A stretch of DNA of 38,006 nucleotides from Lautropia sp. (GTDB lineage: Bacteria; Pseudomonadota; Gammaproteobacteria; Burkholderiales; Burkholderiaceae_E): NCBI GenBank assembly GCA_030532425.1, contig JAUNLD010000026.1, forward strand, positions 1 to 38,006, read 5' to 3'. Positions 32,570 through 38,006 of this stretch are shown here, in pieces. The notes under the pieces are model-generated. The model was not told the origin of the DNA. It searched no databases and saw only the letters and a program-made list of their open reading frames with translations. Made by a program: the position numbers and the translations under genes. Numbering within the stretch: the first letter of the stretch is position 1; every line of letters starts with the position of its first letter.

Positions 32570-33894
32570 AGTCGATTCCCGTCTGTCATGTCTCGACAGT
32601 CCACCGAGGCGTCGAGATCCGCATCATCCGCAAGGAGCTGGCCTCGATGGTGGAGGCCGGCTACGAAGGGCACGCCATCATCGCCGCCACCCCCGAGGAG
32701 GTGGCCGAGGCCGCCACGCTGGGCATCACCATCCATCCGCTTGAAGAGAACGCCCGCAGCGGCGGCCGCCTGACGCGGATGACACGCAAGATGTTCCATG
32801 CCTGGCGGGCCTGCCGCCAGCTCAATGCCCGCCTCTACCATTTTCACGACCCCGAGCTGATCCCGCTGGGGCTGGCCCTGAAAATGGCGGGCTACAAGGT
32901 GGTGATGGATGTACACGAGGACCTGGCCAACCAGATCCTGACCAAGCACTGGATTCCGGCCCCACTGCGCAAGCTGGTGGCCCGATGCGCACGGATGGCC
33001 GAACGGCTGGGCGCGCGTTTCTACGACGGGGTGGTCACGGCATCGCCCCGGCAGGCGGCGTTCTTCCGGGATGTGGCCCGGCGGGTGACGGTTGCCCACA
33101 ACTATCCGCTGCTGGGTGAACTGGCCATCGACGTGACGGCCCGTGCGCCCGCCCCGGCCGCCGCTCAGGATACCGCCGCCACCCCGGGCATGACGCCCCC
33201 CCCCTGGCATGGCGGCCGATAGCGCCGCCGATACCACCACCAGTACAGCCGACATGCCCGCGGCTGGTGCGGCCCACGCCAGCGCCCACGCAGCGCCCAT
33301 GCCGGCCCGACTGATACGGCCACGCCAGCGCCGGGCAGCACCGCCCGCCCCCGCACACATGTCGTCTATGTCGGGGGCATCTCGCGCATCCGCGGCATCA
33401 ACGAGGCCATCGATGCGGTCGAGGCCGCAGATGTCCAGCTGCTGCTGGCCGGCAAGTTCAAGACCGATGCCGAACGGCAGGAAGCCGCAGCCCGCCCCGG
33501 CTGGCCGCGCGTCGAGTATCTGGGCTGGGTCGACCGGCAGGGCATCCAGCAGGCACTGGCCCGCAGCTTTGCCGGCCTGTGCACGCTCTACCCCACCCCC
33601 AACCACCTCAATGCCGAGCCAATCAAGCTGTTCGAGTACATGGCGGCCGGCATCCCGTCGATCGTCTCGACCATTCCCGACTGGATGCCCTATGTCGAGA
33701 AGCACGATGCCGGCGTCTGTGTCGACCCGATGGACACCACCGCCATTGCCGAGGCCATCCGCTGGCTGCGCGACAACCCCGAGCGTGCCCGGCAGATGGG
33801 CGAAAACGGCCGACGGGCCGTCCTTGAACACTACAACTGGAACACCCAGGCCGAACGCCTGAAACACCTTTACCAGGAGATTCTGTCACCCTGA
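32566..33894 (+). pseudogene. GT4-like glycosyltransferase interrupted by an in-frame TAG near a C9 tract
   Basis: The N-terminal GT-B half (32566-33117; MKSIPVCHVSTVHRG, LYHFHDPELIPLGLALKM, MDVHEDLANQI, VTVAHNYPLLGEL) and the C-terminal half (33354-33894; THVVYVGGISRIRGINEAI, VEYLGWVDR, IKLFEYMAAGIPSIVS) are in the same frame and clearly belong to one enzyme. Between them lies an Ala/Pro/Thr-rich linker with nine Cs (33196-33204) and a TAG at 33220. No ATG, GTG or TTG occurs in frame from 33223 until 33640, so the second half cannot simply be its own gene. After the TAG the frame is Arg-rich to about 33300, whereas the +1 frame looks like the Ala/Thr-rich linker. Two compensating indels, or one nonsense mutation, would explain it. 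The ribosome site AAGGGG precedes ATG 32566. Confidence 0.78.
33196..33204 (+). repeat. Homopolymer tract of nine C in the broken GT gene
   Basis: Nine consecutive Cs fall in the linker of the interrupted glycosyltransferase, 16 nt before its TAG. Such tracts slip during replication and are also common sequencing-error sites. Confidence 0.95.
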
Positions 33895-34207
33895 TTCGCT
33901 GAGTACGTCCGTACGGCGGTGTTGGCTGCCATTGTCCGTGTTTTAGCGGCATTTGGCGCTACAAAGGCAAAAAAGCAAAAAAAGGCAAGACAGCCGGCAG
34001 CTTTTCCGGCCAATACCGCAAGCCGCACCGGCTTTCAAGCCGCTGCACTGCCACCGGTCGCCCCAGCAACACCGCCGGTAGCATCAAGTGATGCGTGCGC
34101 GCAACACTCTACCTAGACTGAAACCGTGAACGATTTCCTTGTCACGTGGAAATCCGGTCCTCTGCCCATCCCACGGTTCAACGCCCGCCTGCCGGAGCCT
34201 TCAGTCT
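33895..34207 (+). other. Intergenic region with A-tracts and two hairpins
   Basis: These 313 bases hold no supportable gene. Phased A-tracts occur at 33964-33984, followed by the hairpins GCCGG/CCGGC (33993-34010, loop about 8 nt) and AAGCCG/CGGCTT (34020-34034, loop 3 nt). The second is followed by only one further T, so termination here would be weak. A TAGACT hexamer at 34114-34119 and TTGTCA at 34137 are possible promoter parts for the lipoprotein gene, without good partners. Confidence 0.4.
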
Positions 34208-36013
34208 ATGTACGCCCCCGCCCCATCCGATAAACCGACATCGCGCTTTTCCTTTCCTGGCCGCATGACCCTGTTGAGTTCCTGTCTGATAAGCCTGAGC
34301 CTGGCCGCCGGTTGCGGCAGCCAGAGCGGTGGCGACGATGCCCAACCCGTGGCTGTCGAACCGCTGAAGCTCACGGCGCTCGAAGAAGACGCCATCCAGC
34401 GTGTCGTCACGCAGATCGTCGAGGAAGAGCCCTACATCCTCCATACCGAACCGAGCTTCGACAACGACAAACCGATCGCCGGCGCCGCGGCCGACCTGCT
34501 CACTGCGGCCGCCCGAGAATCCGTCACGACGGTCAAGGATGACTTCGGCAATCTGGTCAGTGCGGCCGGTGCCTTCCTGCTCCCTGCAGCCGACGCGGCT
34601 GACGACGCCTCGGCCAGCCCGTCGTCGTCGATGCTGCGCACCCGTCATCCACGGCCGCGCCCCTGGCTGCCCGACGGCGTGCCGGCCAACTTCTGGAACA
34701 CGCCCGCTCCGGTCTACACCGCCGCAGCCGACAGCGCACGCAACACGCCCTCCCCCACCCGCAACGATGCTGGCCCTGCCGCCGCCGGCAGCGTGCCAGC
34801 CGCACCGCAGCACAGCGACCGCATCGTCTCGGCCAAGCGCACCTATCGACTGAACTCTCCCGAGATGGCACGGCTGTACGGCCCGGGGCTGTTCATCCAG
34901 TCGGCCCTGGCCAACACGGTGGTCGGCGCCCCGCGCAACAACGAGATCATCGTCTCCAACCGTTTCCAGGCGCTGGTCGGCGGACGCCTGTCCAGCGTAC
35001 GCCTCTACTGGCAGGCCGGCTCGGGCTATTCGGCGGGCACGGGCGGCACCATCCGCCTCAGCCTCTATCCCGATGATGGCTCGGGCGCCCACCTGCCCAA
35101 CATGAAGGCCCAGCCACTGGCCAGCGGCACCTATCAGCCCCGTCTTGGCCCCAACGACAAGCGCTCGCTGTTCACCGCCATCCCCATGCAGCACAGCGGC
35201 CGTGCGCTGGAGCCAGGCAAGCTGTACCACCTGGTGTTGCAGAACATCGACCCCCGGCCTGCGCAGAACTACATCAGCAGCAACAACGCCACCACCTACC
35301 CAACCACCAGCCGCCCCAACCGCTGGCTGAACACCCAGGACTGGTCGACGCTGCTGGCCATGCGTCCGCTGGGCAGCAAGAATGCCCTCAACTGGCGCAA
35401 CCTGACCGAGCAGGGCACCACCGGCAACTATTTCTCGCCCATCCTGCAGCTGACGATGACCGATGGCCGCAGCCAGGGGGTCGGAGACATGGAAGGGGGG
35501 CACGTCGATCCGAAACTGATCTATACCTCGACCGCGGCCAAACCCATTCGTGAACGCTTCACGCCCAGCAGCAACAAGACCGTCACGGGCCTGTCGTTCA
35601 CCACCGCAGCCTCGGTGGCCGGCACCCTCAAATGGCGCATCCTGCAGGGCCAGACCGAACTGGCCACCGGCACCGTCGAGGCCCGCCAGCCCAACTACCG
35701 GGTGGGCCCCGTCAAGCCTGGCGTCGCTGTCGGCCTGCTGCAGTGGTACGATATCGAGCTTCCCGTCGGGAAAGAGGTCCGCATGCGGGCCGGCCAGACC
35801 TACGATGTCGAGTTCCAGCCGCAAGGCCGGAGCGAATGGAAGTTCGGTGACCATCGCAATGGCGCCAGCTACGGCTTCACCTGGCCGGCCGCCTTCACCG
35901 AGTCTCAGGCCCAGCACCGCCACAATGGTGCCTGGATCAACGTCTATCACTGGAATTACAGCAGCTCGCGCACTGGCTCCAACTGGCCGGTGGTGCTGCA
36001 CCTGGCCCCCTGA
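34208..36013 (+). CDS. Lipoprotein of unrecognised family (first of two paralogues)
   Basis: The 601-aa product has a lipoprotein-like signal: basic n-region, hydrophobic segment MTLLSSCLISLSLAAG and Cys36 after LAAG, a slightly non-canonical lipobox. Gly at +2 favours the outer membrane. Residues 37-215 are a variable linker rich in Ala, Asp, Pro and Ser. From about 216 to the end the sequence aligns with the protein at 36396, roughly half identical by eye, with shared blocks LYGPG, VSNRF, SVRLYWQ, PDDGSG, NYISSNN, SQGV, RERFTP, AASVAGTL and FTWPAAFTES. Two beta-rich halves look like tandem sandwich domains (one around SNRF-RLYWQ, one around RERFTP). No catalytic motif is evident, so binding to polysaccharide or surface structure is a guess. 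ATG 34265 is an alternative start that trims the n-region. Confidence 0.82.
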   Translation: MYAPAPSDKPTSRFSFPGRMTLLSSCLISLSLAAGCGSQSGGDDAQPVAVEPLKLTALEEDAIQRVVTQIVEEEPYILHTEPSFDNDKPIAGAAADLLTAAARESVTTVKDDFGNLVSAAGAFLLPAADAADDASASPSSSMLRTRHPRPRPWLPDGVPANFWNTPAPVYTAAADSARNTPSPTRNDAGPAAAGSVPAAPQHSDRIVSAKRTYRLNSPEMARLYGPGLFIQSALANTVVGAPRNNEIIVSNRFQALVGGRLSSVRLYWQAGSGYSAGTGGTIRLSLYPDDGSGAHLPNMKAQPLASGTYQPRLGPNDKRSLFTAIPMQHSGRALEPGKLYHLVLQNIDPRPAQNYISSNNATTYPTTSRPNRWLNTQDWSTLLAMRPLGSKNALNWRNLTEQGTTGNYFSPILQLTMTDGRSQGVGDMEGGHVDPKLIYTSTAAKPIRERFTPSSNKTVTGLSFTTAASVAGTLKWRILQGQTELATGTVEARQPNYRVGPVKPGVAVGLLQWYDIELPVGKEVRMRAGQTYDVEFQPQGRSEWKFGDHRNGASYGFTWPAAFTESQAQHRHNGAWINVYHWNYSSSRTGSNWPVVLHLAP

Positions 36014-36028
36014 TGCACTGACGTTGTC

Positions 36029-36051
36029 CTGCCGCCCCCTGTGGGCGGCAG
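36029..36051 (+). other. Hairpin after the first lipoprotein gene
   Basis: CTGCCGCC (36029-36036) pairs perfectly with GGCGGCAG (36044-36051) over a 7-nt loop. There is no T run. It stands just before the true terminator and may stabilise the mRNA end. Confidence 0.5.
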
Positions 36052-36063
36052 CTGCTGACCCGG

Positions 36064-36088
36064 AGCCGCTCTACCGAGCGGCTTTTTT
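36064..36088 (+). terminator. Rho-independent terminator after the first lipoprotein gene
   Basis: AGCCGCTC (36064-36071) pairs with GAGCGGCT (36076-36083) over TACC, followed by six Ts (36083-36088). This separates transcription of the two lipoprotein genes. Confidence 0.9.
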
Positions 36089-36288
36089 GCATGAACACTC
36101 GCCCGATCCCCGGAAACCCGGGTGGCAGGAACGGGCCAGGGATATCGACCGCACCCCTGCCATGCCGGACGCCCACACTGGTATCCGGCAGGTCGGCCCG
36201 CTGCATGGCCGCAGCCTGTCCGGTATCACTTGTCACCTGATCTGGGTGCTTCTTACATCGACATGCGAGCAGCCTGGCTTCTGATACA

Positions 36289-36349
36289 TGTCGAAATGTG
36301 TCAAGCACTTTTACTTGTCGAAATTATTTACACATTTACTAATTGTCGA
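36289..36349 (+). promoter_or_regulatory. Three TGTCGA repeats at 27-28 bp spacing
   Basis: TGTCGA occurs at 36289-36294, 36316-36321 and 36344-36349; the first two are extended to TGTCGAAAT, and the third is TTGTCGAC. The spacing is close to two and a half turns of DNA. The last copy lies inside the spacer of the promoter below, so a bound protein would affect polymerase directly. Confidence 0.45.
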
Positions 36350-36356
36350 CTAGAAT
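36327..36356 (+). promoter_or_regulatory. Sigma70-type promoter of the second lipoprotein gene
   Basis: TTTACA (36327-36332) and TAGAAT (36351-36356), each 5 of 6 to consensus, are 18 bp apart in the most AT-rich stretch of the window. Transcription would begin near 36363, about 33 nt before the GTG start. Confidence 0.65.
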
Positions 36357-36395
36357 GCGCGACTTTCGCAAACCCCTATCTTTGGAAAAGACATC

Positions 36396-37835
36396 GTGAC
36401 GGAGAATCACGCCACCCTGCCCCCATCCCTTCGCAAGCATTCGGGCCTGGCCTCACTGGCACTGGCCCTCGCCCTGGCCGGCTGCGGCATGAGCGACAGC
36501 GGCGCGCCTCAGCCCGGAGCCGACCAGGCCGCCAAATCCACCCATACCGCCCCTGCCACCGCTTCGGCAGAAGGCGACGCGCAGGACAGTGCCGCACAAC
36601 AGGGCAGCCAGGGCATCGCCCGCCAGACCAAGGCGTCCACCCGCATGATTGCGGCCGGCGGCCACCACTCGCTGCTCTCAGGCGCCTCGCAGCGCCTCTA
36701 TGGCCCCGGTGTCTTCAACCAGAACGCGCTGGCCAACACCATCATCGGTACCGTCGGCGGTACCGACCGCGTCGTCTCCAACCGTTTCCGCGCCACGGTC
36801 AGTGGCCACCTCACCAGCGTGCGCCTCTACTGGCAGCCGGGCCGGGGCTACTCGTCGGGCAGCGGCGGCCAGATCCGCATCCGCCTGATGCCGGATGACG
36901 GCTCGGGCAACCACCGCCCCAACATGAACAGTGCGCCGCTGGCCAGTGGCTACTACGTGCCCGGCTGGAGCAAGACCAGCGCCGGCCGGCCGATCTTCGA
37001 CGAGATCCGCATCGTCAGCCACCAGGCCATTCAGGCCGGCCGCATCTATCACCTGGTGATGGACAACGTCGACCGCGCCCCCGGCTCCAACTACATCAGC
37101 AGCAACAACGCCATCACCGTGGCCGGCAACGGCCGGCCGGCCCGCTGGCACAGCGCCAGCGACTGGGGCACCCTGCTGGGTCACCGTCGCCCCGGCTCGG
37201 GCTATGTCCACGAATGGCAGGACCTGACCCGCGATGGTTCGCGCGGCAACCATTACATCCCCATCCTGCAAATGCGCCTGAGCAATGGCCAGAGCCAGGG
37301 GGTGTCGAACATGGAAGGCGGAGCCGTCGATCCAAAGCTGGTCTTCACCGCCACGGCCAACACCCCGGTGCGCGAGCGCTTCACCCCGCGCAGCGACAAA
37401 CACGTGGCCGCGCTCTCCTTTGCCACCGCTGCCTCGGTGGCCGGCAGCCTGCGCTGGCGCATCCTGGAAAACGGCCAGACCCTGGCCACCGGCTGGGTCA
37501 CGGCCTCGCGCCCCAACTACAAGGTGCATTACACCCGCAACGGCACGCCGCTGGCCGGGCAGATCTGGTATGACGTCGACATGCCGCAAGGCCGCACGCT
37601 GCACCTGCGCGCCGGCCGCACCTACGATGTCGAGCTGCACCCCGAAGGCCGCAGCCAGTGGAAGTTTGCCGATCGCCGCAATGGCTCGCACCATGGCTTC
37701 AGCTGGCCGGCCGCCTTCACCGAGTCGCGCGCCCAGCATCGTCGCCACGGTAACTGGATCGACGCCTACCACTGGAACTATGCGCACTCGCGCGGTGACG
37801 CCAACTGGCCGGTGGTGCTGCACCTGGCCCGCTGA
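36396..37835 (+). CDS. Lipoprotein of unrecognised family (second of two paralogues)
   Basis: The 479-aa product has a canonical lipoprotein signal: SLRKHSG n-region, LASLALALALAG core and Cys30 in LAGC, with Gly at +2. Residues 31-95 form an Ala/Gln/Asp-rich linker, about 115 residues shorter than in the neighbour. The rest matches the protein at 34208 across its whole conserved part: QRLYGPGVF, VVSNRFRATVSGHLTSVRLY, MPDDGSGNHRPN, SNYISSNNA, SQGVSNMEGG, VRERFTPRSDK and HHGFSWPAAFTES. Both end in NWPVVLHLA. The two halves again look like repeated beta-rich domains. GTG 36396 has GGA about 9 nt upstream and no alternative before the signal. It has its own promoter. I do not recognise the family; outer-membrane surface attachment next to EPS genes is what the sequence supports. 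Confidence 0.85.
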   Translation: MTENHATLPPSLRKHSGLASLALALALAGCGMSDSGAPQPGADQAAKSTHTAPATASAEGDAQDSAAQQGSQGIARQTKASTRMIAAGGHHSLLSGASQRLYGPGVFNQNALANTIIGTVGGTDRVVSNRFRATVSGHLTSVRLYWQPGRGYSSGSGGQIRIRLMPDDGSGNHRPNMNSAPLASGYYVPGWSKTSAGRPIFDEIRIVSHQAIQAGRIYHLVMDNVDRAPGSNYISSNNAITVAGNGRPARWHSASDWGTLLGHRRPGSGYVHEWQDLTRDGSRGNHYIPILQMRLSNGQSQGVSNMEGGAVDPKLVFTATANTPVRERFTPRSDKHVAALSFATAASVAGSLRWRILENGQTLATGWVTASRPNYKVHYTRNGTPLAGQIWYDVDMPQGRTLHLRAGRTYDVELHPEGRSQWKFADRRNGSHHGFSWPAAFTESRAQHRRHGNWIDAYHWNYAHSRGDANWPVVLHLAR

Positions 37836-37863
37836 TCGTCACGGACCACATCACCTCTCGCTC

Positions 37864-37949
37864 CCTGCCGCCTTCCCGGGCGGTCGGGACAAGCCCCGTC
37901 GGGGCGCCTGCCGCACGGACTTGTCCTGCGTTGCCCCAGAGGCGGCAGG
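37864..37949. repeat. Nested, symmetric inverted repeat after the second lipoprotein gene
   Basis: CCTGCCGCC (37864-37872) is the exact complement of GGCGGCAGG (37941-37949). Inside it GGACAAG (37887-37893) pairs with CTTGTCC (37920-37926), and both spacers are 14 nt. A small GCCCC/GGGGC hairpin (37893-37905) lies within. There is no T run. It starts 29 bp after the stop codon, so it could be a large terminator-like or mRNA-end structure, or a dispersed palindromic repeat. Confidence 0.7.
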
Positions 37950-38006
37950 TAGATCGGGATAGGGGGCTGCCCCAGGCAGTACCCCTCCCACACCACCCGG
38001 CATGCG

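Larger units (their letters stand above)
36014..36395 (+). promoter_or_regulatory. Intergenic region: terminator, iterated TGTCGA sites, promoter
   Basis: The 382-bp gap contains a hairpin and a terminator (36029-36088), then a markedly AT-rich part (36270-36360) that holds three TGTCGA copies and a promoter ahead of the second lipoprotein gene. No gene is seen. Confidence 0.7.

Noticed and set aside
33223-33894. Second half of the broken GT as an independent split-GT gene
   Set aside because: No ATG, GTG or TTG exists in frame before 33640, well inside the conserved domain, so it could not be translated alone as a full domain.
34178-36001. Long minus-strand frame opposite the first lipoprotein gene
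   Set aside because: The plus-strand frame has a signal peptide and a paralogue next door with conserved blocks; the antisense frame has neither.

Overview
The window is a dense surface or exopolysaccharide locus from a high-GC Gram-negative bacterium. Long open antisense frames, strong G/C preference at third codon positions and the mix of WecA, WecB, WecG, Wlb/Wbp and Wzc proteins fit a betaproteobacterium of the Burkholderiales. The genus cannot be fixed from sequence alone. I see no rRNA, tRNA, CRISPR array, transposase or phage gene.

Layout. (1) 1-6079, minus strand: a WecA-type polyprenyl-phosphate sugar-1-phosphate transferase, a GT4 glycosyltransferase, a Wzc-type co-polymerase/tyrosine kinase with a long Arg/Ser tail, and a partial gene leaving the left edge. 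(2) 6762-9315, plus: a flippase/polymerase pair. (3) 9789-13682, plus: a WecG/TagA-type transferase, a WecB-type epimerase and two coupled alpha/beta hydrolases like those of exosortase-type EPS loci. (4) 13676-15585, minus: a PHP-type CpsB phosphatase and a WbpB/WlbA-like sugar-nucleotide dehydrogenase. (5) 16686-21714, plus: a second Wzc, ended by a strong terminator, then a GT4 and a second flippase. (6) 21849-26374, minus: a GT4 with its own terminator, a second polymerase, and a secreted beta-helix protein 7 nt behind it. (7) 26959-33894, plus: WlbB-like acetyltransferase, WlbC-like aminotransferase, third flippase, third polymerase, CE4-like deacetylase-family protein, and a GT4 broken by an in-frame stop. 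(8) 34208-37835, plus: two paralogous lipoproteins of a family I do not recognise, ending in a nested inverted repeat.

Together the genes describe Wzx/Wzy-dependent polysaccharide synthesis. WecA primes the lipid carrier. The Gfo/Idh dehydrogenase, aminotransferase and acetyltransferase would make a 3-acetamido (2,3-diacetamido) uronic acid precursor, and the epimerase would make a ManNAc-type sugar. Glycosyltransferases extend the unit, flippases export it, polymerases join units, and two Wzc proteins with the PHP phosphatase control length. Three Wzx/Wzy pairs and two Wzc proteins suggest two or three polysaccharide systems packed together. No Wza-type exporter, UDP-GlcNAc 6-dehydrogenase or exosortase is visible here.

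Most worth a second look: the tandem lipoprotein family and its iterated TGTCGA promoter region, the broken GT with a C9 tract, a perfect 17-bp-arm inverted repeat at 26453-26492, the RS-like tail on the first Wzc, the triple Wzx/Wzy arrangement and the two hydrolases with unusual residues at the nucleophile position.
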